From the NCBI GenBank assembly GCA_044226485.1, contig JBGAGY010000012.1, positions 1 to 64,000 on the forward strand: a DNA stretch of 64,000 nucleotides, given 5' to 3'. Below are positions 41,563 to 51,452 of the stretch, in pieces. The notes below the pieces were generated by a model that had not been told where the DNA came from, did no database searches, and saw only the letters and a program-made list of their open reading frames with translations. Position 1 is the first letter of the stretch, and each line of letters begins with the position of its first letter. The DNA comes from UBA6663 sp044226485 (GTDB taxonomy: Bacteria; Chloroflexota; Anaerolineae; Anaerolineales; UBA6663). Position numbers and translations under genes: made by a program.

Positions 41563-42863
41563 AGATATCGAATGGCTGCAAGCACATAGAGTCGGGCCGC
41601 TGTCTTGATCTCGTCCACGCTGACCCATTCGTCGATGTGGTGCGGGATGTAGATGTCGCCGGGGCCGCAGGTGACGATCGGGATGCCTTTGCGCGCGTTG
41701 AGGATCGTGCCGTCGGTACTGCCGGGCACGCCGCCGTAGATCGGGGCCGCGCCGGTCAGGGACGTGTAGGCGCCGGCGAGCGCCTGGACGATGGGCTCGG
41801 CGCGGTCGGTGGCCGTCGGCGCGCGTACCTCGAGCACCTCGCAGATGTAGCTCAGGCGCTCGTCGACGGCGACGGCGGCCTTGAGCAGCGTTTCGATCGT
41901 TGCCGCCAGCGCGTCAGCGTCCTGGCCCGGGATCAGCCTGAAGTCGAGCACGCACTCGGCCGCGCCCGGCATGACGTTATTCTGAGGTTCGCCAGCCCCA
42001 CGCGGCGGCGACTGCACGATGGTCGGCGTGATCGAGGGCTGCCCGAGGAACTCGTGCTTGCCGTGCTTCACGATCTCGCGCTCCTCGAGCGCGTGTACGG
42101 CTGTGAGGAAGCGCGCCAGGGGATACATGGCATTGACGCCGGTCAGCGGCATCGCACCGTGCGCCATCACGCCCATGATCACAACTCGGATCCACATCAC
42201 GCCCTTCTGCGCGATGCAGAGGTGGTTCTCCTCGGGCTCACACACGATGGCCGCCGTCACGCCGTCCGCCCAGCCGCGCTCGACGAAATGCTTGATGCCA
42301 AGCATCCGACCCTCTTCGTCGCACACCGCGCCGAGCACGATGTCGCCGCCCAGCGCCAGGCCAGATACCTTGAGCGCCTTGATCGCGGCCAGCGCGCACA
42401 CCAGGCCGGCCTTCATGTCGTTCGCGCCGCGTCCATAGATCCTGCCGTCGCGCAGCGTCGCGCTGAAGGGCGGGTCGGTCCACAGCGTCGGATCGCCCTC
42501 GGTGACGACGTCGGTGTGGCCCTCGAACATGAGGACCGCGCGCAACCTGGCGGTTGCGGACGGCGGACCACCGACCGCGGTTGTTGACCCCTGGTCGTGC
42601 TCGGTCTGTGGTCTGCGGTCCGCGGTTCGCGGTCCGCTCCGCATCCACCCCACCACGTTCGGCCTCCCCGGCGCGACTTCCTCGACGTGGGTCTCGAGCC
42701 CGATCTCGCGGCAGCGCTCGGCCACCCAGGCGGCAGCCGCGGCCTCACCCTCGCCGGTCTCGGGCTTCCACACGCTCGGGATGCGCGTCAGGGCCTGCAC
42801 CCACGCGATCAGCTCGTCATCGTCGATGTTGTCGAGGACAGCCTGCTCGGTTGGTGTGATCAT
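41547..42863 (-). CDS. M20 family metallopeptidase (ArgE/DapE-like) with a repeat-encoded insert
   Basis: A 438-residue ArgE/DapE-type M20 peptidase. Metal motifs are MFEGHTDVV (His/Asp), YGRGANDMKAGLV (bridging Asp), CDEEGRMLG (catalytic Glu) and the final PHHIDEWVS (His). The dimerisation or lid domain (about 215-325) is present. Residues about 76-104, between the first beta strands, are encoded by a GCGGAC-type hairpin and read as a polar Pro/Thr/Gly stretch absent from ordinary members. ATG 42863 is chosen because MITPTEQAVL directly starts the first helix. It may remove N-acyl groups or cut dipeptides; the substrate is unknown. Confidence 0.87.
   Translation of the reverse strand: MITPTEQAVLDNIDDDELIAWVQALTRIPSVWKPETGEGEAAAAAWVAERCREIGLETHVEEVAPGRPNVVGWMRSGPRTADRRPQTEHDQGSTTAVGGPPSATARLRAVLMFEGHTDVVTEGDPTLWTDPPFSATLRDGRIYGRGANDMKAGLVCALAAIKALKVSGLALGGDIVLGAVCDEEGRMLGIKHFVERGWADGVTAAIVCEPEENHLCIAQKGVMWIRVVIMGVMAHGAMPLTGVNAMYPLARFLTAVHALEEREIVKHGKHEFLGQPSITPTIVQSPPRGAGEPQNNVMPGAAECVLDFRLIPGQDADALAATIETLLKAAVAVDERLSYICEVLEVRAPTATDRAEPIVQALAGAYTSLTGAAPIYGGVPGSTDGTILNARKGIPIVTCGPGDIYIPHHIDEWVSVDEIKTAARLYVLAAIRYLGIAD
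42551..42637. repeat. GCGGAC-family hairpin inside the M20 peptidase gene
   Basis: CGGTTGCGGACGGCGGACCA on one side pairs with the GGTCTGCGGTCCGCGG-type sequence on the other. The element lies fully inside the reading frame and encodes residues 76-104 of the M20 peptidase without breaking it. Confidence 0.8.
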
Positions 42864-42923
42864 GGCATGTCCTTTCAGGGTGGCCGAAAGGGCCGGGGCG
42901 GCCACAAGGGCCGCCCTTACGGG

Positions 42924-43799
42924 TCAACTCACCCAGCGCGACCAGAGCTCGGGCACCGTCGGCCAGCGCACAACGATCAGGGCGACGCAGAGGCCGAGGC
43001 CGACGACAAGGGCCAGCCAGTCGACCGGCGCCGCGTGATACTGGCGATAGCGGTTGCGCCGCGCCCCGCCGACGTAACCGCGGGCCTCCATGGCCAGCAC
43101 CAGATCCTCGCCACGGCGCAGCGCCGTCAGGAAGAGCGGCACGATCAGCGGCAGGCGTGTGCGGGCGGCGCGGTCGGGCCGCCAGTCGGCGCGCAGGCCG
43201 ATCTCACCGAGGCGGCTGGCCTGCGCCTTCATCACACGCTCGAGCTCCTCGGCCAACGTCGGCACGAAACGCAGGGCGATCGTGGCGGTCAGCGCCAGCT
43301 CGCGCACCGGCACGCCGACACGTTGCAGCGGCCCGAAGACGCTCTCAATCGCGTGCGTCAGCTCGGTCGTGGTCATGACCATGGTCAGCAGGCTCGTGAC
43401 GAAGATGAAGGCCACGATGCGGGCCGTGCCGGTGGCGATCGCCATCAGGGCCGCGTCGTTGATGTTGACGATCCACCACTGGAAGTACACGGTGCCGCCC
43501 TGGGTCGATTGCCCGCGGAACAGGATCTGCAGGATGACGAGCAGCACGAGCACAGGCAGCGCCGGCTTGAGGCCGCTGAAGACGTAGTCGAGCGGGATGC
43601 GCCCGGCGATGGCGATGGCGAAGATGAAGGCCAGGGCCAGCAGCGTCGGCACCGCAGTGAAGCTCAGGCTGAGCGCGACGAGCAGGCCCATGAACACGAT
43701 CAGCTTGATGCGCGGATCGAGTCTGTGCACCCACGACCCGGTGGGGATGTACTGGCCGACGGTGATGTTGCGCGACAGCTCGAAGTCCATGGCCGTCAC
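42924..43799 (-). CDS. ecfT: ECF transporter T component (EcfT)
   Basis: A 291-residue EcfT with hydrophobic helices at the N-terminus (residues 20-110) and two cytoplasmic coupling helices. The A-R-G/S signatures are ERVMKAQASRLGEIG and ALRRGEDLVLAMEARGYVGG, which dock on the two ATPase domains. It starts with a 4-base overlap at the end of the fused ATPase gene, as expected of one operon. Confidence 0.93.
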   Translation of the reverse strand: MTAMDFELSRNITVGQYIPTGSWVHRLDPRIKLIVFMGLLVALSLSFTAVPTLLALAFIFAIAIAGRIPLDYVFSGLKPALPVLVLLVILQILFRGQSTQGGTVYFQWWIVNINDAALMAIATGTARIVAFIFVTSLLTMVMTTTELTHAIESVFGPLQRVGVPVRELALTATIALRFVPTLAEELERVMKAQASRLGEIGLRADWRPDRAARTRLPLIVPLFLTALRRGEDLVLAMEARGYVGGARRNRYRQYHAAPVDWLALVVGLGLCVALIVVRWPTVPELWSRWVS

Positions 43800-45556
43800 C
43801 CCAGCACTCGCTCGACCGCTTCAGCGACGCTCAACACCGGCGTCGCCTCAGGATCGATCAATTGAAAGGCCCGCGTGATCTCGGGGACGCCGAGGCGCAG
43901 CGCGCGCAGTTCATCGGGCCTCGCAAAGAGCTCATGCGGCGTGCCCGTCAACGCCACCTTGCCGTCGGCCACCACGACCAGGCGATCGGCTGCCGCGGCC
44001 AGCTCCTCCATGTTGTGCGAGATGACGACCACGGTCAGGCCGCGCGCGTGCAGGCTGCGGATCAGGTCCCAGATCTGGTCGCGGCCGGCGGGATCGAGCC
44101 CGGCGGTCGGCTCGTCGAGGACGAGCACCTCGGGCTCGAGCGCCAGCACGCCGGCCAGGGCGACGCGGCGCATCTGGCCGCCGCTCAACGCGAAAGTGAT
44201 CCGGTCCTTGAACGCCTCGAACGGCAGCCCGACCGACTCCATGGCGACGCGCACGCGTTCGCGCACCTGCTCTTTGGGCAGTTTCAGGTTGCGCGGCCCA
44301 TAGGCGACGTCGTCGCCGACGTACTGCTCGAACAGCTGAGCTTCGGGCAACTGGAAGACGAGGCCGACCTTGCGGCGCACGGCCAGCACATCCAGATCCC
44401 GCGCGCCCAGATCGTGGCCGAGCGCGACCACGCGGCCACCGTGCGGGCGGAGCAGGGCGTTGAAGTGCTGAACGATCGTGCTCTTGCCCGAGCCGGTCTG
44501 GCCCACGATCCCCAGGATCTCGCCTTTGCGCACCTCGAGATCGACGTCGAACAGCGCCTTCACCTCGAGCGGCGATCCGCGGCGGTAGTAGTGGGCCAGG
44601 TGGTCGACGGAGATGACCGCATTCGAGGAGCGAGGAGCGAGAGGCGCGGGGCGAACGCTACTGCGAGCCGGCGGATTGGCGTTCGCTCCTCGCCCGTCGC
44701 CCCTCGCTCCTCGCCCCTCGCTCCTCTCCCCCCGATCCACGGCTCGCGCAAGCTCCTCAGCGGTCAGGGTTTCAGGAAAATCGGCGCCTTTGGTGCGCAA
44801 CGCATGGGCCACCTGCATCGGCCCGGGCACGTCGAGGTGCAGGGCGCGCAGCTCGTCGACGCGGGAGAACACCTCGCGCGGCGTGCCCTGGAAGGCGATG
44901 CGGCCCTCAGACATGACCACGACGCGGTCGGCCTCGAGCGCCTCTTCCATATGATGCGTGATCGCGATGACGGTCACGCCTTCGCCGCGATGAAGCTGGC
45001 GGACCACGCCGAGCACTTCAATCCGGCCGAGCGGGTCGAGCATGGCCGTGGCCTCGTCGAGGACGAGCACCTCGGGCCGCATGGCGAGCACTCCCGCGAT
45101 GCAGGCGCGTTGCTTCTGGCCGCCCGACAGCGTGTGCGGCGCGCGGCCCGCGTACTTGCGCAGCTCCACCCGGTCGAGCGACCAGGCCACGCGTTTGAGG
45201 ATCTCCTCGCGCGGCAGGCCCAGGTTCTCGGGCCCGAACGCCACGTCTTCCTCGACGATGGTGGCCACGAACTGGTTGTCGGGATGCTGGAAGACCATGC
45301 CGACGGCGGCGCGGATGTCGCGCAGGTGCGCTCGCTCGCGAGTGCTCCAGCCTTTGACGCGCACCTCGCCCTGCGTCGGCACCAGCAGGCCGTTGAGCAT
45401 GCGCGCCAGCGTCGACTTGCCGCAGCCGTTGTGCCCGAGCACGACCACGTACTCGCCCGCCTCGATCGTCAGGCTGACGCCGCGCAACGCCTGCACCGGC
45501 TCGGCGCGCTCCGGCGTGTACGTGTGGTGGACGTCGTGGATCTCGAGGAGAGGCAT
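43796..45556 (-). CDS. ecfA: Fused ECF ATPase EcfA1-EcfA2
   Basis: A 586-residue protein with two complete ABC ATPase halves in one chain. The first has Walker A GHNGCGKST, signature LSGGQKQRACIAG and Walker B VLVLDEATAMLD; the second has GQTGSGKST, LSGGQMRRVALAG and VLVLDEPTAGLD. Most ECF modules use two separate genes. The linker, residues about 277-310, is rich in Arg, Gly, Ser and Pro and is encoded by a GGAGCGA-type hairpin. The gene starts 10 bp after the SDR stop codon and overlaps ecfT by four bases. Confidence 0.92.
   Translation of the reverse strand: MPLLEIHDVHHTYTPERAEPVQALRGVSLTIEAGEYVVVLGHNGCGKSTLARMLNGLLVPTQGEVRVKGWSTRERAHLRDIRAAVGMVFQHPDNQFVATIVEEDVAFGPENLGLPREEILKRVAWSLDRVELRKYAGRAPHTLSGGQKQRACIAGVLAMRPEVLVLDEATAMLDPLGRIEVLGVVRQLHRGEGVTVIAITHHMEEALEADRVVVMSEGRIAFQGTPREVFSRVDELRALHLDVPGPMQVAHALRTKGADFPETLTAEELARAVDRGERSEGRGARGDGRGANANPPARSSVRPAPLAPRSSNAVISVDHLAHYYRRGSPLEVKALFDVDLEVRKGEILGIVGQTGSGKSTIVQHFNALLRPHGGRVVALGHDLGARDLDVLAVRRKVGLVFQLPEAQLFEQYVGDDVAYGPRNLKLPKEQVRERVRVAMESVGLPFEAFKDRITFALSGGQMRRVALAGVLALEPEVLVLDEPTAGLDPAGRDQIWDLIRSLHARGLTVVVISHNMEELAAAADRLVVVADGKVALTGTPHELFARPDELRALRLGVPEITRAFQLIDPEATPVLSVAEAVERVLG
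44625..44726. repeat. GGAGCGA-family hairpin in the EcfA linker
   Basis: Left arm (44625-44658) GAGGAGCGAGGAGCGAGAGG and onward pairs with right arm (44679-44726), which contains several GCTCCTCGCCC words. The element is in frame and encodes the linker between the two ATPase domains. Confidence 0.82.
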
Positions 45557-45566
45557 GGGTTATGGG

Positions 45567-46349
45567 TCACAACGGCGGCGTGAACCGTCCGTCCACCGCC
45601 GTCCAGCCGCCGTCGACGAGGAGCAGGGTGCCGGTCACGTAGCTGCTGGCATCGGAGGCGAGATAGACAACGGCGCCGGCCATTTCGGAAGGCTGCGCCC
45701 AGCGGCCCAGCGCGTTCTTGGCGGCGTACGCGTTGTACCACTCCGGCCGGGACTTGATGGGCGCTGTCAGCGGGGTCTCGACCACGCCGGGCCCGATGGT
45801 GTTGACGCGCACGCCGCGCGGCCCGAGCTCGGCCGCCAGCGCCCGGCACATCTGCAGCGTGCCGGCCTTGGTGGCCGCGTAGACGCTCTGGCCCGGCTCG
45901 ACGACCTGTGCACGAATGCTGGCGAAGGTGATGATGCTGCCGCGCCCGCGCTCGGCCATGCCGCGTCCGACCGCGCGCAACAATCGGAAAGTGCCCTTGA
46001 GGTTGAGCTCGATCACGCGGTCGAACTCCTCGTCGGTGTAGTCGAGCAGGGGCTTGCGCACGTTGATGCTCGGCGTGCTGACGAGCACGTCCACGACGCC
46101 GATCGCCTCGGCCACGGCCTTCACGTCCTCGCTGCGGCGCATATCGAGCGCACGCACCTCGGCGGATCCGCCTGCGGCTTTGATCGCCTCGGCCGTGGCG
46201 GCCGCTCCCTCGGCGTTGACGTCGCTGACGACGACACGGGCGCCGAACGCCGCCAGCGCCTCCGCCGACGCGCGGCCGATGCCGCTCCCTCCGCCCACGA
46301 CCCAGGCCGTGCGGTCAGAAAGGTCAAACAGGGTGGAATAAGTCGACAT
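45567..46349 (-). CDS. SDR family oxidoreductase
   Basis: A 260-residue short-chain dehydrogenase. The cofactor loop is VVGGGSGIGRASAEAL, the NAG-equivalent region VDVLVSTPSINVR is slightly unusual (Thr-Pro-Ser), the catalytic Ser-Tyr-Lys set is around FASIRAQ, SVYAATKAG, and the C-terminal YVTGTLLLVDGGWTAV is typical. An acidic Asp after beta2 (VVSDVNAEG) suggests preference for NAD. The ECF ATPase gene lies 10 bp downstream, implying cotranscription, though no functional link is known. Confidence 0.9.
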   Translation of the reverse strand: MSTYSTLFDLSDRTAWVVGGGSGIGRASAEALAAFGARVVVSDVNAEGAAATAEAIKAAGGSAEVRALDMRRSEDVKAVAEAIGVVDVLVSTPSINVRKPLLDYTDEEFDRVIELNLKGTFRLLRAVGRGMAERGRGSIITFASIRAQVVEPGQSVYAATKAGTLQMCRALAAELGPRGVRVNTIGPGVVETPLTAPIKSRPEWYNAYAAKNALGRWAQPSEMAGAVVYLASDASSYVTGTLLLVDGGWTAVDGRFTPPL

Positions 46350-46438
46350 GATAGGCCTTTCCGATGGCCGATGGTTGATCCCTGATGGCTGATCGCTCCG
46401 TCAGTCAGATATCAAGAACCGGCATTTGGGTTGTGGTC

Positions 46439-47530
46439 TCAACCCTGATAGCGTCTCGTGACCCGGGCCAGGATGCCCGCGACAACGTCGTAGTTGTTGG
46501 TGCCCCAACGTCTGGCAAGTTCTTCAGCGGTGAGCGCGTCATTGCCCTGAGGGCCGAGGACGACGACTTCGTCACCGACGCGCACGTTTGGGATGTGGGT
46601 GACGCCGACGATCACCTGATCCATGCACACGCGGCCTCGCACCGGCGCGCGTCGGCCGCCGATCAGCACCTCGTTGATGTTCAACTTGCGACGATAGCCG
46701 TCGGCGTAACCCACAGGCACAATGGCCAGCGTTTCGGGAGTCGAGGTGACGTATTGGTGATCGTAGCTGACGCCGGTGCCGGCCGGCACGGACTTGACCA
46801 GCGTGACTGTGGCCTTCCAGGAGAGCGCTGGCCGAAAGTCCTCGGGCACCGGCACGTCGTCTGAGGGGTGCAGGCCATAGAAGGCGATGCCGGTGCGCAC
46901 CAGGTCGAAGCGCGCCTCGGGGAGGGTCAGGGCGCCGGCGGAGTTGCAGGCGTGTACGAGCCGCGGCCGGGCAGGCAGCGCGGCTAACACCTCGTTGAAG
47001 CGGAGCAGTTGTCCGCGCGCGGATGTCTTGTCGGTCGAATCGGACGCCGCGAAGTGTTGAAAGAGGCCGTCGAGCTCGAGGTCCGGCTCGCTCAGGATCC
47101 GCCGTGCCAGTTCGGCCGCGTCGGCGGGCAGCGCGCCGAGGCGGGTCATGCCGGTGTCGAGCTTGAGGTGCAGGCGCGCCTTGCGGTTCGACGCTCGGGC
47201 CGCTGCCGCATAGGTCGCGATGGAGTCGGCGTCGAAGGTGGCCAGGGTCAGCCCGCGTCCGACCGCCTCCGCAGCCTGCTCGGGCGGCGTGTAGCCGAGC
47301 ACCAGCACCTCGGTCTCGATCCCGGCCTCGCGCAGCGCCAGCCCTTCGTCGGCCCGCGCGACGCAGAAGTAGTCGGCCCCTGAAACGGCCAACGCGCGCG
47401 CGACCGGCGCCAGGCCGTGCCCATAGGCGTTGGCCTTCACCACGGGCGCCACCCGCGTGCCGGTGAGCATCTGCAATTGCCGGAAGTTGTGTCGCAACGC
47501 GTCAAGATCGACGTCGACCCAGGTGAGCAT
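46439..47530 (-). CDS. alr: Alanine racemase
   Basis: A 363-residue PLP racemase making D-alanine for peptidoglycan. The PLP-binding Lys is in PVVKANAYGHG and the second base Tyr in GTGVSYDHQYVT. The substrate and cofactor pocket (HLKLDTGMTRLG, CNSAGAL, GIAFYGLHPS) is complete. The ATG at 47530 is preferred over an upstream TTG because it lies eight bases after TACAAT with no ribosome site, as expected of a leaderless message. It is divergent from the SLC13 gene across a 22-bp hairpin. Confidence 0.95.
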   Translation of the reverse strand: MLTWVDVDLDALRHNFRQLQMLTGTRVAPVVKANAYGHGLAPVARALAVSGADYFCVARADEGLALREAGIETEVLVLGYTPPEQAAEAVGRGLTLATFDADSIATYAAAARASNRKARLHLKLDTGMTRLGALPADAAELARRILSEPDLELDGLFQHFAASDSTDKTSARGQLLRFNEVLAALPARPRLVHACNSAGALTLPEARFDLVRTGIAFYGLHPSDDVPVPEDFRPALSWKATVTLVKSVPAGTGVSYDHQYVTSTPETLAIVPVGYADGYRRKLNINEVLIGGRRAPVRGRVCMDQVIVGVTHIPNVRVGDEVVVLGPQGNDALTAEELARRWGTNNYDVVAGILARVTRRYQG

Positions 47531-47538
47531 TCCGGGCA

Positions 47539-47544
47539 ATTGTA
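47539..47544 (-). promoter_or_regulatory. -10 box of alr, leaderless-type
   Basis: TACAAT on the minus strand, eight bases before the alr ATG. The expected -35 position (about 47562-47567) falls inside the left arm of the hairpin at 47555. Confidence 0.6.
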
Positions 47545-47554
47545 ATCGGGTATT

Positions 47555-47639
47555 GGGAGCGGGGAGCGCGAGAGCGGGGAGCGATCACGCAACGCGACAA
47601 AGCGCGGTAGCGTCAACGCTCTCGCGCTCCCCCGCTCCC
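47555..47639. repeat. GGAGCGA-family hairpin between the divergent alr and SLC13 promoters
   Basis: Left arm (47555-47576) and right arm (47617-47639) are complementary with one extra base. The left arm covers the likely -35 region of alr and the right arm that of the SLC13 gene, so the structure overlaps both promoters. Confidence 0.82.
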
Positions 47640-47640
47640 G

Positions 47641-47646
47641 TATAAT
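47641..47646 (+). promoter_or_regulatory. -10 box of the SLC13 permease gene, leaderless-type
   Basis: A perfect TATAAT seven bases before the ATG at 47654. Transcription should start at about the A of the start codon. Confidence 0.65.
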
Positions 47647-47653
47647 CCCCCCG

Positions 47654-49459
47654 ATGACTCTCCAGATCGCGTTCGTGCTGCTCCTGGTGGGGGCGGTTGC
47701 GACGCTGATGGTGACCGAGCGCCTGCGCCCTGACCTCGCCGCCCTCTCTGCCCTTGTGGTGCTCGGGCTGACCGGCCTGATCGGGCCGGACGAACTCTTC
47801 AGCGGTTTCAGCCGCCAGGCCGTGATCACGGTGATGGCCCTGTCGATCATCGCCGAGGCGCTCGATCGCACCGGCGTCACGCATCGGCTCGGGCGGCTGT
47901 TGCTGCATGCCTCGGGCACGAGCCTGCGCCGAACGATCATCATCGTCTCATCGGCTACGGCCTTGCTCTCGCTGGTGATGAACACTGTGGCGGCGGCCGC
48001 CGTCCTCCTGCCGGCCGCGATGGGCATGGCGCGCACGTCCGGCCAGCGTCCGTCTCGGCTGCTGATGCCGCTGGCCTTTGGCGCGCTGCTGGGCGGCATG
48101 GCCACGCTCTTCACGACCGCCAACATCCTGGTCAGCAACGCACTCAGCGAGAAGGGCTACCCGGCTTACGGCGTCCTCGATTTCCTGCCGCTCGGCCTGC
48201 CGATGGCGCTGGCCGGCATCGGCGTGATCGCGCTGCTCGGGCCGCGTTTGCTGCCCGATCGCGCCCGCGACGGTGAGCGCGAGATGCGGCCGGCCGGCAC
48301 GCTGATGGAGGCCTATCAACTCCGTCAGGAGGTCCAGGCCGCCTACGTCAAGCCCGCCTCGCGCATGGCCGGCCAGTCGCTGGCCGACGGCGGCTGGGGC
48401 GAGCGCCTCGGCCTCAACGTCCTCGCGATCTCACGCGGCGGCGTCGTCACGCTCGCGCCGCCCCGCGCCGAGCGCGTGCGCGAGGGCGACATCGTCATGT
48501 ACACCGGCCAGGTCGACGAGACCGAGCTGGCCGAGAACGGCCTGGTGCTGACGCAGGATCCGGATTGGAACCGCCAGCTGGCGTCGGACCAGATCAGCCT
48601 GGTCGAAGTCAGCCTCGCGCCGCGTTCGTCGTTGGCGGGTCAGACCCTTCGAGAGATGGCTTTTCGCGACAAGTACAATCTGACGGTCCTCGCCATCTGG
48701 CGCGAGGGCAACACGTTGCGCGACGCCCTGGCCGAGATCCCGCTGCGCTTCGGCGACGCGCTGCTGATGCAGGGCAGCCGCCGCCCGATCGAGTTGCTGC
48801 GTCGCGACACGAACTTCCTGGTGCTCACCGAGGACTTCGGTGAGGCCGAGGCGCCGCTCTCGCCGCAGGCCTGGATCGTCCTGGCGCTGACGGCCGCGGC
48901 CGTCGTCGTGCCCGCGCTCGGCCTGCTGCCCATCGCCGAGACCACGTTCGCGGCGGCCGTGCTCATGGTGTTGCTGGGCTGTCTGACGATGGAGGAGGCC
49001 TACGCCGCCGTCGAGTGGCGCTCGATCTTCCTCATCGCTGGCATGTTGCCGCTTGGCATCGCGCTGACCAACACCGGCGCCGCGGCCCTGATCGGCGAAG
49101 GGCTCGTCAACGTCGTCGGCGGCTTCGGCCCGCTTGTCCTCGCCGGTGGCCTGTTCGCGTTCACCGTCGCGATGACTCAGATCATCGGCGGCCAGGTGAC
49201 GCCCGTGGTGCTTGCGCCGATCGCGATCGCTGCCGCCGAGCACATCGGACTCGGCGTCGCCGGCGTGCGCGGCGTGGCCATGGCCGTGGCGTTGGGCTGT
49301 TCGACGGCGTTCCTGACGCCGATGAGCCACAGCGTCAACCTGCTGGTGATGGGCCCCGGCGCCTATCGCTTCAACGACTATCGCAAGCTCGGCATCCCGC
49401 TCACGATCGTGCTGCTCGTCGTGCTGCTCGCCGGGCTGGCCCTGATCTGGGGGTTGTGA
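47654..49459 (+). CDS. SLC13 family permease with two RCK_C domains
   Basis: A 601-residue carrier of the SLC13/DASS-type ion transporter superfamily. About 11 helices are split by a cytoplasmic insertion (about 210-395) with two RCK_C (TrkA-C) domains, recognisable at YVKPASRMAGQSLADGGWGERLGLNVLAI and EVSLAPRSSLAGQTLREMAFRDKYNLTVLAI. Hydrophobic motifs include LLSLVMNTVAAAAVLLPAAMG and TALTLVIGGQ-like regions near MTQIIGGQVTPVVLAP. Relatives carry dicarboxylates, sulfate or other anions. The stop is 2 bp before tgt. Substrate unknown. Confidence 0.86.
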   Translation: MTLQIAFVLLLVGAVATLMVTERLRPDLAALSALVVLGLTGLIGPDELFSGFSRQAVITVMALSIIAEALDRTGVTHRLGRLLLHASGTSLRRTIIIVSSATALLSLVMNTVAAAAVLLPAAMGMARTSGQRPSRLLMPLAFGALLGGMATLFTTANILVSNALSEKGYPAYGVLDFLPLGLPMALAGIGVIALLGPRLLPDRARDGEREMRPAGTLMEAYQLRQEVQAAYVKPASRMAGQSLADGGWGERLGLNVLAISRGGVVTLAPPRAERVREGDIVMYTGQVDETELAENGLVLTQDPDWNRQLASDQISLVEVSLAPRSSLAGQTLREMAFRDKYNLTVLAIWREGNTLRDALAEIPLRFGDALLMQGSRRPIELLRRDTNFLVLTEDFGEAEAPLSPQAWIVLALTAAAVVVPALGLLPIAETTFAAAVLMVLLGCLTMEEAYAAVEWRSIFLIAGMLPLGIALTNTGAAALIGEGLVNVVGGFGPLVLAGGLFAFTVAMTQIIGGQVTPVVLAPIAIAAAEHIGLGVAGVRGVAMAVALGCSTAFLTPMSHSVNLLVMGPGAYRFNDYRKLGIPLTIVLLVVLLAGLALIWGL

Positions 49460-49461
49460 GC

Positions 49462-50562
<1,101 letters not shown>

Positions 50563-50624
50563 TGTGAGGGGCGGGCGCGACCTTCGTTTCCGCTCCGCCC
50601 CTTGCGAAACGAAAGCAGAGTTTC

Positions 50625-51452
50625 ATGGATTTCCTTCAATCAATCATCCTCGGCATCATCCAGGGCATCACCGAGTTCCTGCCGATCTCGTCGACCGCGC
50701 ACCTTATTCTGGTGCCGGCCCTGTTCGGATGGATGCTGGATCCACAGGCCGTGTTCGTGTTCGACGTCCTGCTCCAGTTTGGCACCGTGATCTCGGTCGT
50801 CATCTATTTCTGGAAGGATCTGTGGGGCATCCTCAAGGCCGTCGTCGCGGGCCTGATCGCGCGGAAGCCGTTCGAGACCACTCAAGCCCGGTTGGGCTGG
50901 ATCATCGTCCTGGGTACCGTGCCGGCCGTGGTCATTGGCCTGATCTTCAAAGACATGGTGGAAGGCCTGCACCAGCAGCCGCTCATCGTCGCCGCGATCA
51001 TGGGCGTGGCGGCGCTATTGATCTTCGCGTCGGAGCGCATCGGGCGGCGCGATCGCAACATCGAGTCGCTCGACTGGAAGGACGCGCTGATCATCGGCAC
51101 CTTCCAGACGCTGGCGTTGTTCCCCGGCGTCTCCCGCTCGGCGGCCACGATCTGCGGCGGCCTGGTGCGCGGGCTTGATCGCCCGGCCGCGGCCCGCTTC
51201 AGCTTCCTGCTGATGGTGCCGGCCCTCACCGGCGCAAGTGTGGTGGCGGTGAAGGATCTGCTCGACGTGCCGAACTTCGTCCAGTACCTGCCGCCGCTCG
51301 CGGTCGGCACCGTCGTGTCGCTCGTGGTCGGCCTGCTCTGCATCCACTGGCTGCTCGGCTTTCTGGCGAAGCAGTCGATGGCGGTCTTCGCCTGGTACCG
51401 CATCTTCTTCTCGATCCTGTGCCTCGTGACTCTTGGGCTCGTGCTGCGGTGA
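50625..51452 (+). CDS. uppP: Undecaprenyl-diphosphatase (UppP/BacA)
   Basis: A 275-residue integral membrane phosphatase with about eight helices that recycles undecaprenyl pyrophosphate for cell-wall synthesis. Both catalytic motifs are present: QGITEFLPISSTAHL (residues 13-27) and FPGVSRSAATI near 165-175. It may confer bacitracin tolerance. The lipoprotein gene overlaps it by four bases. Confidence 0.95.
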   Translation: MDFLQSIILGIIQGITEFLPISSTAHLILVPALFGWMLDPQAVFVFDVLLQFGTVISVVIYFWKDLWGILKAVVAGLIARKPFETTQARLGWIIVLGTVPAVVIGLIFKDMVEGLHQQPLIVAAIMGVAALLIFASERIGRRDRNIESLDWKDALIIGTFQTLALFPGVSRSAATICGGLVRGLDRPAAARFSFLLMVPALTGASVVAVKDLLDVPNFVQYLPPLAVGTVVSLVVGLLCIHWLLGFLAKQSMAVFAWYRIFFSILCLVTLGLVLR

